From Enoplolaimus lenunculus (Eukaryota > Nematoda > Enoplea > Enoplida > Thoracostomopsidae): DNA of 64,000 bases. Location: positions 124,001 through 188,000 of the forward strand of contig JASANG010000753.1 in assembly GCA_030248215.1 (NCBI GenBank). The letters run 5' to 3'. Below are positions 38,201-48,777 of this stretch, piece after piece. The notes below the pieces were generated by a model that was not told the origin of the DNA, ran no database searches, and was given only the letters and a program-made list of their open reading frames with translations. Made by a program: the position numbers and the translations under genes. Each line of letters starts with the position of its first letter. Position 1 is the first letter of the stretch.

Positions 38201-39981
38201 CCACTATTGTTGACAGGAGTCATTTCTCGTTCACTTGAATTGCGGTGCATACCAGCACAACTACTACTGCTGCCACCACCTCCTGATGACAACGAGGAGC
38301 CAGAACTAACACGATCACCTGCACTGCCAAACGGTGGCATTTCAAATTCGGGCGGACTTGCGGTCGATAAACCGCCATGTATCGTTGCGGCTACTGATGC
38401 TGGATAGTGATGTCCATTTGCCGCTGCTGCTCCTTTGACGCTAGCGGCGCGTCCGCCATCAATCATTGGACTGTCAGGCAAATGACTGCAAGCAGAAAAG
38501 AATTAAATTTTTGATCTGGAGCCAATACCAAGACTCAATTTGTAAACAAGCCGTTTTTGAAAAGCTGGGACTGAAACTAGTTAGTCTGGAATTTTCAAGA
38601 CTCGACTCTGACTTAAACACTCAACCAAAACACTATATGGGCACGTTTTGTAGGACAGGCAGCAGTTGGGTCCAATTGGATAAAAATATATACTCTTAAA
38701 ACTTGAAAAGACAGACTACCACAAGGCAAAGTATAAATCAGAATATCACTACTGTGTTACACTTACTCAACCCAAGCGATGACAGAGTATACGTAACTTT
38801 GTTTCTACAATGCCAATACAGAGTCAACTTGGTATCCAACAACATAGCTACACTATGCTACATCAAATTGCATGCGACAATAGCTCAACTTACACTGTAC
38901 AACTCATTGAACCTGACGAACCAACATCTGGTGCACGCTGTTGGCAACCAGGGCCCGATCCACGAGTTGGACTATCAAATAGCCCACCTTCTGTACAATC
39001 AGCAACGCCACCTTTCGTTATGATGCTTAAACTGTCGTTCGCAAGCGCTGCATTTAACATCTCGTCATCGACATCATTTCGAGTACAATTATCGACAACA
39101 GTTGCATTGATGTTGCCGGATCCTTCTATCGGTATTTTGCCTATGTACTTGTCTGCATCAGCTTCAGTCAACAATGCTCTGAAACATTCCAAAGCATGCA
39201 CTTATGAAATGAGACTACATATATATTGCCAATAAAACAGACGTGTTATAATAATACGTACATCAATCTCAAGTCTTGAGCAAATACGAATTCTGTCAAA
39301 AAGCAGAAAAAACCTCTATCAACATTTTACCTCGATAGTATATAGCTTTCAAGATACCATTCGCTTGCTTAACATAAGCATACTAAGTAAGCAATATACG
39401 TATATATATTTACAGAAGAATTTTCCAGAAAACAATTACTCGCTTACAATGTTTCATTGCCGGCGCCAAATACACCATCGTTTGTTGTTAACAACGGGCA
39501 ATCGTTTAGATAATCAATTATGTCAATTTTGCCGTCCACTAACGCTTCGAACTCTCCGTCACATTCTCAAATTAACAAATACATAAGCGTACATATTTGA
39601 ATATCAAACGGCCCTATGAAGAGTATGTGAAAAAGATTAAGTCGACGAGAAAGTTAGCTGGAGAGGCGGGCTAAGTGGCACAGTGCTAACAAGACCGGAC
39701 TGACACGCAGAAGGTCGCGAGTTCGAAACCACCAGTAACCTACTTTTCCAGCTGCTTAGTAAAAAAGTCTGAAGACCCGGTTCCTACCTAGACTGACACT
39801 CACTACTGAACAACGTAAAACTAAACTAATGCAACAGCATTAATTCTAAAGTAGCAGAAATAACACGTTATAGGTCTCCGAAACAAGGTCCACAGAATAT
39901 CCCAACCCCGTGGTAACTCTACATTGACTCACCTTCAGCCATTGTCCTGCCACTCTTTTGTAATTGCACTGAATTAGCCAT
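23271..39981 (-). CDS. MYRF: MYRF: membrane-tethered self-cleaving transcription factor, 24 coding exons, complete
   Basis: Minus-strand exons, first to last: 39933-39981, 39448-39565, 38894-39178, 37713-38485, 36099-37132, 34831-35315, 34152-34249, 33180-33609, 32633-32837, 31943-32224, 31458-31544, 31145-31264, 30640-30837, 29904-30079, 29307-29466, 28538-28953, 28139-28246, 27466-27546, 26957-26997, 26363-26596, 25039-25552, 23970-24153, 23587-23664, 23271-23345. Every junction is GT-AG and phases close over 6231 bases (2076 residues). The family forms ER-anchored trimers that cut themselves; the N-terminal part enters the nucleus. Visible parts: acidic start; long Ser/Asn/Gly/Gln-rich region (about 60-1060, absent at this length in vertebrates); Ndt80-like DNA-binding domain (about 1075-1280; VTKVTVHRLHFSETT); intramolecular chaperone domain (about 1283-1420; GVIAQEVAEVLPDAV) with Ser1312 and Lys1317 at the spacing of the known cleavage dyad; coiled coil; membrane segment (about 1663-1685); C-terminal domain ending DLIFYRLC. 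Exon 19 (41 bases) and the start ATG are the weakest calls. Confidence 0.95.
24391..24735. mobile_element. TAGGGATGTGCC-family copy, abutting a CAGGGTGC-type fragment
   Basis: Between MYRF exons 22 and 21. The right part has ATCGGCATCAGTATCCATCC and ATTGGTACCTGCC. The left side abuts a CCGGATACGG-type fragment (about 24305-24390). Ends are degenerate. Confidence 0.55.
27597..27876. mobile_element. CAGGGTGC-family hAT-type MITE, perfect 8-bp target duplication
   Basis: The left end CAGGGTGCAACCGGAATTCC and right end AATTCCGGTTGCACCCTG are perfect inverted repeats. CTAACAGT flanks both sides (27589-27596 and 27877-27884). It is 280 bp, noncoding, and lies inside MYRF intron 17. Confidence 0.92.
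30306..30352. repeat. (AACC)n microsatellite in a MYRF intron
   Basis: About 11 AACC/CCAA tetramers between MYRF exons 14 and 13. Confidence 0.95.
34323..34807. mobile_element. TAGGGATGTGCC-family MITE filling most of MYRF intron 6
   Basis: Starts TAGGTATGTGCCGATTAATC with ATCGGCATCGGCA repeats, and ends near ATCGACATCGGTATCAGCCC. It occupies about 485 of the 581 bases of intron 6 (34250-34830) and ends 23 bases from the exon 6 donor. Confidence 0.7.
37206..37670. mobile_element. CAGGGTGC-family MITE with a 3-copy internal repeat, in MYRF intron 4
   Basis: The left end CAGGGTGCGACCGGATA and right end GGGTCGCACCCTA are inverted repeats. Inside, a block with TTTTTAGCACGTTAATGCAT is repeated three times (about 37293-37464). 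Flanks CATATTAT and CATATAAC may be a decayed target duplication. It makes up about 80% of intron 4. Confidence 0.8.
39655..39805 (+). mobile_element. tRNA-derived SINE in MYRF intron 1
   Basis: The head GGCGGGCTAAGTGGCACAGT and a B-box-like GGTCGCGAGTTCGAAACC give RNA polymerase III promoter blocks. The tail GTCTGAAGACCCGGTTCCTA, then CCTAGACTGACA, is shared with the reverse-oriented copy at 58706-58805. Two copies with one shared tail support a dispersed SINE rather than a tRNA gene. Confidence 0.7.
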
Positions 39982-39999
39982 TAGGGATTATAAGACGTA

Positions 40000-41160
40000 C
40001 GCGTGTCATATTTTATCACATCGAACACAAAATAATACAGCCTGAAAACGCATCATAGCCATGAAATATAACTTTATAACAGCTATCGCGAAAGTTGTTC
40101 ATTAGATATAATTTCACCATAATACAAAAGGCAATCCAATAGCTATGTAACTTAGGGCATTTCGTTTACATCAGAAGACGCAATATACTGCTTCTTGAAA
40201 AAAAGACATGATTGTGTAGCGGTTTGGGCATTCCAAAACGCAAAGTCATTTGTTGCAAAATTATAACACCAGTGTTACTTAGACGGGGACGTATGATTTT
40301 TTCCGTACTGGCAGATTTCACATTCATGAGGAGATATTTGTCTAGCCGCAAGCAATGGTAAACTAGACATGGTTTCTTTTTGAATACGAAGATGCTCATG
40401 TTGCCTGCCGTTAAAAACGCAACTCAACAAAGTATATGTAACCATTTTCTCAAAATTCACGAGTTGGTATATTTTACATTCTTTCGCACAGATTTTAAAC
40501 CGTAGTGAACCCAGGTTGTGTGTACCGTAACAGTTGTAACGGCTTGAAAAGCAAAACTTATACAAAAAAATTTATATACATTTTCTACAATGGGTGCAAA
40601 GCTGCAAATTCATCAAAGCTTTTAACGTTTTTAACTGTTTTCGATATCATGTCGAAAACCGGACGATTTTTGTCTCATGTTGCCACAGTCCATTATAAAA
40701 CACTACATTTTGCAGCTGCACTACAGAACAGCAGGTACGAAAAACCATTTTAATGCAGTCTGTTGCAATTCTTTTTTACACTTGACGTTTATTTTGGCAA
40801 AATGCATTTCATTGTATTTTAAGGGTTTTACGATATGGCGTAAAGGCTAGAACACCTTTCACGATCCCGCAAAAACCTTTGTAAACATATTTATAACAGT
40901 TTGGACATATTAAAAGGAATAGCCCGCCAGACAAATCCTGGATCGCGACACAAACAGTCTTATAATCCAGTATTGCGTCGCTATCATTATTCACAATTAA
41001 TCGCAAAACAACCTGATAAGAGGCATCTTTAAATGTTTATTTTTGCAAGTGACAGTCACTACATTGCGTGATTTTAATACGCTTTTGCAGTGAAATTAGC
41101 AATAGCCACAAAGGTGAAACTTTTCTACTTTCTCGAATGAGGTGTATGCAACATTTGCAT
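40000..41160. other. Upstream flank of MYRF, no gene recognised
   Basis: It contains minus-strand open frames at 40275-40565 and 40809-41006 with CPNC and CEIC pairs, but I found no splice chain, conserved motif or good start that would make a gene. It probably includes the MYRF promoter region; no specific promoter element could be picked out. Confidence 0.4.
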
Positions 41161-41276
41161 CAAGGTACAACCGGATGTGAAAAATACCGGAGCCGGATAT
41201 GGAGGTCAACAAATTTTGCCGAAGCCGGAGGTGAAAAAAGTTGATGCGTGATTTTAGTAGTTAAAGCTATGTTTAA

Positions 41277-42920
41277 CCCTCAATGGCCCGACAGTCTACA
41301 TATGTAGACATAACCAGTTCGACAATTGATTGTTCGGCAGGTGCTATAGTTAAGAATCTATTGTTTAATTTCCATCGATAATTATTCTGTTATAGTAGTA
41401 TAAAAAACTTATAGCATTGTGGGAACAAAAGTTTGCTGTACAGTGAGTCATATACCTATATAACCCGACCGTCTACATATGTAGACAGATGTTGATTTGA
41501 TCATAGTTTGAGTTTTGACAAGAATTGGAACGTTTTGTTCTTACACACGGTTTTGTATGGTGAGGTAAAGTCAGGGAAATGTCAGGTTTGCATAAATTAT
41601 CTTTGACTGAGGTCGTACGACGTGTATTAGAACCAAGTGATTCAGAGACAGAAGATGACAAACCGGACGACAATAGTTCAAATGACGACTCAGAATCAGT
41701 TGAGTTAGGTCAATGCAGTAGTGAAGAGGCTGCTATTTATGAGCAAGATAGTGATGGTGAATTACAAAAACAATCGGACGCATCTAGTAGTGAGTTGAGC
41801 GATATGGACGAGACTTCTAGTGGAAGTAATGTGTTTTTGTCAGCGACGAGTGTTGAGTGGCATTCTACAACACCGCCTGTCCGTGTGTTAGCTAGAAATA
41901 TAATTCGCTTTCGCGAAGGCACTGCAGTAAACCCTACAACAGAGTCACAAGCATTTTATCTTTATATAAACGAGCCCATTTTACATACAATTCAGCGACT
42001 CACTAGTAGGCGACTGCGGGCGCGCAATTTTTCAACGCTACCAATGTGCGAGCTGAAAGCTTGGCTTGGGGTGGTAATCAGAGCTGGTGCAGATCGCGAT
42101 AACATGTCTCCAGTGGCTTCACTATTCACCAAAAACGACAGCAGGCCCTTTTACCGCTGCGCGCTGTCAAAAAACAGAATGAAACAGTTGCTGGAAAATG
42201 TAACATTCGACAACAAACTGACTCGCCGGGAGCGTCAAAAAAGTGACAAAATGGCTGCTATACGAGATGTTTGGGACCTATTTCAGTCCAACTTACGTCT
42301 TCATTATATACCGTCCGAATCACTTACAGTAGATGAACAGCTCTACGGGTATAGAGGATATGCACCGGGGCGAGCGTACATGCCGGCGAAACCTGCTAAG
42401 TACCGTTGCACAACGTATTCATTGTCATGAAACTGAACGGATATCAAAAGTCACGCAATGTTTTCATGAAAAAAGTAGCCGAACAACTAGCGCAAGACAA
42501 TATGACCAAACGTTACAGTAGTGAAAAAATTTACGCAAAATCAAAGGATTCATTTATGGCTTACGGGCTGCCTCAAAAGCGAAACGAACCTTCTACATCT
42601 GGTAAACCGACCAAATGTCAGGTCACAAGTTGTCGCAAATCTACGAGATTGAGCTGTTCGTCATGTGGAAAACGAGTGTGCAAGGACCACATGAATCGCA
42701 CCATAACGTGCAACGACTGTGCTTAACTGGACAACGCGCCCGCAGTGGGAGGCTGGACGGGGAGCGGGTGGAACTCCGCCAGAACACTAGTTCTGACTGT
42801 CTCAAGCCAGTTAAAGGAGGAGAGCACCCTGAGATAAGCCAAAACTAACGCTAGTTGTGTTGTATACATATGTAGACCGTTGGGCTGATTAAGGTGAAAA
42901 TTTTGCCGGGCCGTTGAGGG
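41277..42920 (+). mobile_element. piggyBac DNA transposon, internally deleted, with intact ends
   Basis: The left end CCCTCAATGGCCCG and reverse of the right end CCCTCAACGGCCCG are inverted repeats with one difference, flanked on both sides by TTAA (41273-41276 and 42921-42924). Subterminal TCTACATATGTAGAC palindromes occur twice on the left, with a partial one on the right. At 1644 bp it is shorter than usual full-length piggyBacs (about 2.3-2.5 kb or more) because part of the transposase is missing. Confidence 0.95.
41579..42726 (+). pseudogene. piggyBac transposase, 5' and 3' parts joined by an internal deletion
   Basis: The first frame (41579-42430) encodes an acidic N-terminus, then typical DDE_Tnp_1_7 sequence including NKLTRRERQKSDKM and SLTVDEQLYGYRG, with the first catalytic Asp at about residue 252. 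It breaks just after MPAKPAKY. The second frame (from about 42406 to the TAA at 42724-42726) has the transposase tail and C-terminal Cys-rich zinc domain (SCRKSTRLSCSSCGKRVC). Roughly 200-300 residues with the other catalytic Asps are gone and the two parts are in different frames, so this copy cannot make a working enzyme. The open state of both parts suggests a fairly recent loss. Confidence 0.93.
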
Positions 42921-43013
42921 TTAACTTGCTTGAATTTTAGCAAATATCCGAAAGGTGTTATAAAATTTTACGAAATATCTGCAAGTTTTTTCTCCTAATT
43001 GTACCAAACGTTA

Positions 43014-43657
43014 ATGCGGGGTTCACGTTATTACCGGGGCAGATTGGGACACGACTTTTCCATATTAATAGCCTATTGGGTAACTTTTTGTCTGCTAACA
43101 GACCCTATATCATATTCAAAAAGTCGAGTTTGCCTGCTATCATCAGGTGTAGGTCACCTTTTGTCCTTCAATAGCATATGATATTCGACGTATTGTCAGC
43201 GAATATTATATGATATATTTCCAAATGTCTGCGTAACGTTTCCAAGTTGTATTGTTGAATATCATACTAGAATTTGAAATTTGAATTTTTGAATAAAGAC
43301 ACTGTTTTCTAATCGATTTTGTGTCGGAAATGGCTGTGCAGACGTGCATTTTGTATTTTAAGAACATCAGTGCCTCTGTTATCCGACTTTCCATTTATCC
43401 ATTAGCAACCGAACATTTACACTGTCCCGCTGAATATCATATGATATTGGTTCTAATTGTAGAATATCATATGATAATCGCATAAATGTCGGCAGTATCA
43501 GGTGTACCGTCCCTTGCACACATTGATCTTCTGAGAGCGGTGGTTTGTAAAGTTAATATCATATCACCACATATGAGTGCTCGAAGTTTAACGTTGACGA
43601 CGAAACAACATGGGACAAACCGTGTCCCGCCTGCCCCGGTTATAACGTGAATCTCAA
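43014..43657. mobile_element. Inverted-repeat element, GCGGGGTTCACGTTATAAC family, copy 2
   Basis: The left end TGCGGGGTTCACGTTATTAC and right end CCGGTTATAACGTGAATC are inverted repeats. It has at least five AATATCATATGATATT-like palindromes and shares GGGACAAACCGTGTCCCGCC with copy 1 in inverted order. It has no transposase frame. Confidence 0.75.
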
Positions 43658-44449
43658 ATAAAATGTGAGACGCACCAAACAAATAATTTTTGTAAAAATA
43701 TGCAAAATTTTACTACCAAAATTGCCGGAACCTGCGGCAAAAATTCCACCATGACCGAAGGCAGACCTCCGGTTGTACGCTGATTTCCACGTCGTTGGTC
43801 AATCTGCTATTCATATTTATTTGAAAAAAATTTATACCCTTAAACTGCAATTTTGTCAGAGTAGCAGATTTACCTAGGCCATTTAGCATATATATATAAT
43901 TTGCCTGAATGAATGGCATAGACCAAAGGCATAAAATTTCTGAACCTTAAACTTTTAAACAAAGCTTTAAAATTCACGTTTATAAAGTTAAATTCGAAAC
44001 ATTTTTTTGCATTTTAAACTTTTCTACAAAACGTGGGTCTCTTAGAATATTGTATCGCCTTGGTTTTTGCTTCAATATGTATAGATAAAACATAATAATG
44101 CAACATTCACAATGCGTGTAAATTTTGAAGAGGTAGTGCCATGCGGGCACTGAAGCTTTTTTGGTTTCAGTATCCTGGACACTGAAGCTTTTTTGCTTTA
44201 CAGTATTTGGGACACCGAAGCCAAATAAACATCAGTGTAGGGATGATGAAACTTTTTGGCTCGGTGTACGCAAGATATTGTGGAACTTGCATATTTATGT
44301 AAATATTTTTCAACTGCTTCTGTAAGCCTATTGCTAGGCGATTGTGGTAGGCAAAGCTTTTTCAAACCCATTTTTCAAAGTTGTGTCGTCGAATGATTCT
44401 GTTTGTAATAGCATATACCTACCTTTCCGTCACAAAATGTTTTACATTG

Positions 44450-44560
44450 CAGTGAGTCGAATTTGACTCTGGCGGAGTCGAATTTGACTCAGTTTGTATA
44501 GTCTCGTAGAGCCTATTTTGGAGAGAGTCAATTTGACTCACCGCTGTTCGCAGTGTGAGT
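44450..44560. mobile_element. TGAGTCA-rich MITE copy 3, short
   Basis: Carries TTGCAGTGAGTCGAATTTGA, GACTCAGTTTGTATAGTC and TTTGACTCACCGCTGTTCGC, the same order as copies 1 and 2, 240 bases upstream of gene B's start. Confidence 0.7.
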
Positions 44561-44803
44561 TAATGTTTACTGTTATTTAACTCAGAAATAGCCAGAAATA
44601 ACCAATTCTCCCTCTGAGTGGATTAATCAACTCACCTGAATTTGCAGTGCAGAAAGTGTTTTCAAAGATGTTGAAATGCGAAAATCGTTTGAAAAACGTT
44701 TTATTTTTGACACAAGTCTTAAAATAAAGAAGATTTAAATGTAGTAAAGTTCTAACTACTAAATTATTATTCATAACCAGCCATACGAATGGTTTGAAGA
44801 AAC

Positions 44804-46458
44804 ATGACAAACCGCTGCATCATGCTTGTTTATTTGATAGTGTGCTTGATTACCGTATTTGAAGCAAGCGCAAGTAAGTGCAAACGTTTCGCGCACAGGA
44901 AAAATTGGCTTTTCAAAACTTTACTCTCTTAATTTTTTAAGACTAAAATGTCTCGAACTTCAGTCATAGTATAGTCTTACAAATAGATCATGAAATCAGT
45001 GTCTGAAATTGTTAAAACAATAAACGTTTTATGAAATTACTATTGCCAATTTTATACAAATCACTAATCGAATTTCGCGATATTTCAGATTATTGAGCTC
45101 AGGATTCTCCCAACTTTAAGTTTGCGTCTTGGATGTATCTGTCAGGATTGGTATAAGGTTAAAGAATTTGGTTGCGCTTCAGCAGACGTATTCTAGAAAT
45201 TGATCAAAAAGTCATAATATTTCAGAAATATTTGTCTTCTTGGTGTACGAAACATTCGTCAATTTCAGACTTCTCATAAACTGTAGTGACCCGAATAAGA
45301 AGGGATCCCCATTTTGAATCCAAATCAATCGGTGTCGGTGTCCCTAATAAGAATCCGTAGCGATAGAGTCGGTATACCCTAATTAGAGACCATAAATGTA
45401 AATTATCCTTAATTGTAGTGCATAAATAATTCCAGGACGTAATAAAGTTGAGTTGGAAACTTTACAGCGTACTTAAGCTTTAAAATTACATTCCTAAGTA
45501 TGCATCGCTTAACTTTTAACACCAGGCAAATAAATTTTTAATTCAACAGAAAGTTGCGATACCGGATATCAGGGTGCAACCGGAGGTGAAAAACGCCGGA
45601 GCCGGAGGATAACGAAACTTGCCGGAGCCGGAGATAGTTAATTAGTTAATTGTAGCCAATATCTGAAGTATGTTGTTACGTTCTTGGCTTTGCGATAATT
45701 TTCTGCCTATTTCGGAAATTCTTTTCTGAAAATTGCGACCAAAGCAAAACGAAACGCGCTGAACAGATAAATTTTGCAAAATTATAAAAATTTTACTACC
45801 GAAATTGTCGGAACTTTCGGCAAAAATCCTACCCCGGAACCCGAGGCCGATTTTTTACCGGAGCCGGAGGTAGACCTATGGTGGTATCCTGCCGAATATA
45901 CATCAGTAATGAAGGGCTGCCGAAATCGGGTAAAAAATAACAGTCCGTCAAATCAGTTCCGCTATTACTTGGTTCGCTACAGTATAATCAGAAACAATTC
46001 AGACCAAAGTTTTGGAAAATTTTCAGAAAGTCTGGAATTCAAGACAAATTTGTCTAACATAAATTAACACATAATTGTCTTGAATTTCGGCCCATCGGCT
46101 CGTAACCGGATAATATCCGTTTCCGTTTCAAGTGAACATCTGGTGTCGCGTGTTCATTATCCGGATTTATATTTGTTACATAATTGAGTATCAATTTTGT
46201 TGCAGTAAAAGGTCCTTTCAAACGTTTCTTTTAGACGAAATTCATGAATGCGTCGTCCAGTGCAAATCCACGTTTCGAACCACTGCCTACAGTGCGTTGT
46301 TTGGAAAACTGTCCAATTTTTGCTATGGATTTCGTGATTTTGAACACTGTATCAAAGGATGTTCAGCTGAGTTTGGCGAACAAATTTGGATTGCGTCCAT
46401 CCGCGCTGAACCACGATCATTTCGACGTATTATGAAAAATTGTCTAAATAATATGTAA
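44804..46458 (+). CDS. Gene B: small secreted six-cysteine protein, two exons
   Basis: Exon 1 is 44804-44873 (ATG, donor GTAAGT) and exon 2 is 46235-46458 (acceptor after TTTCTTTTAG, TAA stop). The joint is phase 1 and gives 97 residues. Exon 1 is a signal peptide: after MTNRC comes a hydrophobic run (MLVYLIVCLITVF), then EASA as a likely cleavage site. The mature part has six cysteines spaced C-x3-C-x19-C-x8-C-x3-C-x26-C, with no other recognised motif. The doubled CxxxC layout is like several small secreted invertebrate families (for example nematode CPG4-like domains), but I cannot assign one. A frame that begins further upstream in exon 2 (46132) is blocked by the exon 1 phase. The intron carries repeats also seen in gene A. 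Confidence 0.75.
45279..45440. mobile_element. CACTGTARTGACC-family fragment in the gene B intron
   Basis: Starts CTGTAGTGACCCGAATAAGA and continues with GGTGTCCCTAATAAGAATCC-type blocks matching the interior of 1716-2154. The right end is not recognised. Confidence 0.5.
45570..45900. mobile_element. CAGGGTGC-family MITE, GCCGGAGCCGGA subtype
   Basis: Left end CAGGGTGCAACCGGAGGTGA, then repeated GCCGGAGCCGGAG. The opposite side has CCGGAGCCGGAGGTAGACCT but no clean terminal repeat. It lies in the gene B intron. Confidence 0.6.
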
Positions 46459-46752
46459 AAACTGAAAGATTATTTGTGCATTGTTGGATATTATTTATGA
46501 AAGCAATGAACTACACATAAAAATTGACTTAAAATTTCAAGACTCTTACTTTCTTAAATTTTCAAAACATAAAGAACTTGTATTTCATACATTAATACCC
46601 TAAACCGCTCAGAAAACATTTCTTTAACGTTTAAAAAACATAAACGTCTTACATTCAAGAAAATTGCCGCTTTATATTATGACACAAATTTATTTCTTTC
46701 AAGAAATACTTATCTTATATTCAAGAAGTGATTTTCTGATTTTATTAAAAGG

Positions 46753-47104
46753 CAGGGTACAACCGAAGGTCTGCCTCCGGCTCCGGCAAAAAATCGGCCT
46801 CTGGCTCCGGTTGAATTTTTGCCGTAGGTTCCGGCAATTTCGGCAGTAAAATTTTGCATAATTTTATAAAATTTATCTGTTTTAGCGCGTTTCGTTTTTA
46901 ACTTTTGTTACAATTTTCCGGAAGGAATTTCTGAAATTTCGTAGAAAATTAGCGTAAAACCAAACAACCTAACAACATATTGCAGATATTGGCTAAAATT
47001 AACTAATTAACCATCATTTTAACTACCTAATTTTGCCTCCCTCCGGCTCCGGTAAGCTTCGTTGACACCCGGCTCCGGTATTTTTAAACTCCGGTTGCAC
47101 CCTG
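46753..47104. mobile_element. CAGGGTGC-family hAT-type MITE, perfect 8-bp target duplication
   Basis: The left end CAGGGTACAACCGAAGG and right end CTCCGGTTGCACCCTG are inverted repeats. TTAAAAGG flanks both sides (46745-46752 and 47105-47112). It is 352 bp with CCTCCGGCTCCGG repeats at both ends and no coding frame. Confidence 0.9.
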
Positions 47105-47539
47105 TTAAAAGGGTATATAAATATATAGAATTTCAAAGATATTTCGCGTTGAGCTTAGGCTCTCCGCAACCTAAGTACGTTTATCTCTTGGACGTATCTT
47201 GGGTTGTAAAATTGGGGTAATGGGTTGAGCTTTAGCTTACAATTTTGAGGTCGGTTTCCATATCAAATCTCTGTGTTTTACCTATCTCAGAAACATTTGT
47301 CCTATGTTTCAGACATAATTGTCTTTATATATATTTCAGCAATATTTTTCATTAATATTATCGTTCATAAATCAAAGTTTTAAATTGAAGACATTTAAGT
47401 GTGAACAGATTTGAACCAATATTGTTGAAAATCTAAGAAATAACAGGCTTGAAGTCAAGACATATATGTCTGGAGTCTGTATCAAGACATATATGTCTGG
47501 AGTCTGTATCAAGATATATAATTGTCTTAAATTTCAAGA

Positions 47540-47682
47540 ACAGGTGTAACTGTAGCATAAGCATATTCCCAAACCTAAATCTAGTTTAAACTAAAGCAAA
47601 AACTAGTCTATAAAGCTTTAAGCTTACTATTGCAATCCTGCAGAAAAATATTAAGTCCTTCATTTTTATACATGAGCCCTTT
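47540..47682. mobile_element. GGCCCATG-family MITE copy, degenerate ends
   Basis: GCATAAGCATATTCCCAAACC and ACTAGTCTATAAAGC, then ATACATGAGCCC at the right end, match the family order. CCTAAG hexamers are mostly lost. Confidence 0.6.
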
Positions 47683-48197
47683 AAAGGCTGATCGATCTTG
47701 TCTACTAAACATAAACCAGGCAATAGTGAACAGGCTCCCTCGTATAAATATCTCAGGACACATGGATTAATGACAACAGCCTGTGCCATCTGTTGCCTGT
47801 TATACCAGAGTATTTAAAGACCCTGCTAGATTCAGAGCTACCAAACTATAACGAAACCGTACAAAAATGAAGCCTTGAACACGTCCCATTCGATCTTATT
47901 TCAAACTGTTTCCATCCCCGGATAAAACACGTACCGTTACGGTTAGATTAAAAGCTTCAGATTCACACCAAGTCTTATTACAATTTTGACCTGCGCGCAC
48001 GCGAATAAAATTGCTTACGCTGCATTTTTAGGTCAACTCTCGTCAACTTTCAAAATCCGCAATAAAACGACGCTTGCTGGAATACACGCAGTCGTAAACG
48101 CTCATAAACCAGTGTATAACTCAACATATATTTAAAAAATCAATCCATTACGCAGTGCAAGTCAAAATATTTATGACCAATATTACTTTGAGGACCG

Positions 48198-48339
48198 GGC
48201 TCATGTAAAGTTCAGGGGCGGAACATGTTTCTGTGGGACTAGAAAAGAGTAAGCTTAAAAGCTTTAGACTATTTTTTGCTTGGCTTAGGCTTAGACATAC
48301 GCTTATAATACTGCTCCACTCCTGTTCTTTACATTGGCC
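48198..48339. mobile_element. GGCCCATG-family MITE with near-perfect 8-bp target duplication
   Basis: The left end GGCTCATGTAAAGTTCAGGG and right end CCTGTTCTTTACATTGGCC are inverted repeats. Flanks GAGGACCG and GAGGACAG match at 7 of 8. It contains GCTTGGCTTAGGCTTAGAC. It lies about 560 bases past the HSPA9 stop. Confidence 0.85.
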
Positions 48340-48389
48340 GAGGACAGTAACGGTAATATAGAACATTTCTGCAGGCGAAAAAGAAGTGT

Positions 48390-48777
48390 TAACTTTAAGC
48401 GTATTCTGTTATATATAGTCCCCAGAAAACACGGTCCAAACATCAAAGTAACATGAGCCATATTTACTCATTACAACCTCATACAAACAACGAAATAGTT
48501 AAATGACAAGTTTGCTAAAACTTCCAAAACCTTGATTTTAAGAATTATGTTAGATTCAGAGCGAGACACGTGTTCTCAAATTGCTCGTAAAATTAGTCTA
48601 AACTTTAAGCGTATTCTGTTATAGTACGTAAGAAAACATGGTCCGCCCATCAAGGTAACATGAGCCGTATTTATTACCTCTTTGCAACCTCATGCAATCC
48701 ACGAAATAGTTAAATGTCAAGTTTGCTAAAAGTTCCAAGCCCATGATTTTAAGGAATTGTTAAATTCAGAGCTTACC
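48390..48777. repeat. Diverged tandem duplication of about 185 bp
   Basis: About 48390-48570 and 48595-48777 share AACTTTAAGCGTATTCTGTT, AACATGAGCC, ACGAAATAGTTAAATG and CAAGTTTGCTAAAA in order. It sits immediately downstream of HSPA9; only the second unit (next to the gene) has the AATAAA-type site. Confidence 0.75.
48670..48675 (-). promoter_or_regulatory. Candidate HSPA9 polyadenylation signal
   Basis: AATAAA on the minus strand, 230 bases after the stop codon. It is the first such hexamer I saw downstream; usage is unproven. Confidence 0.35.

Larger units (their letters stand above)
41163..43784. mobile_element. CAGGGTGC-family element split by a piggyBac and a second MITE
   Basis: The left half starts at 41163 (AAGGTACAACCGGATG) with CCGGAGCCGGA repeats. 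The right end has GCCGGAACCTGCGGC and CTCCGGTTGTACGCTG near 43781. Between them sit a piggyBac at 41277-42920 and the GCGGGGTTC element at 43014-43657. The order of insertion is readable: this element is older than both. Confidence 0.7.

Noticed and set aside
46132-46234. The upstream part of the open frame preceding gene B exon 2
   Set aside because: Reading it as coding would need a different splice phase; the TTTCTTTTAG acceptor at 46234 fits exon 1 exactly.
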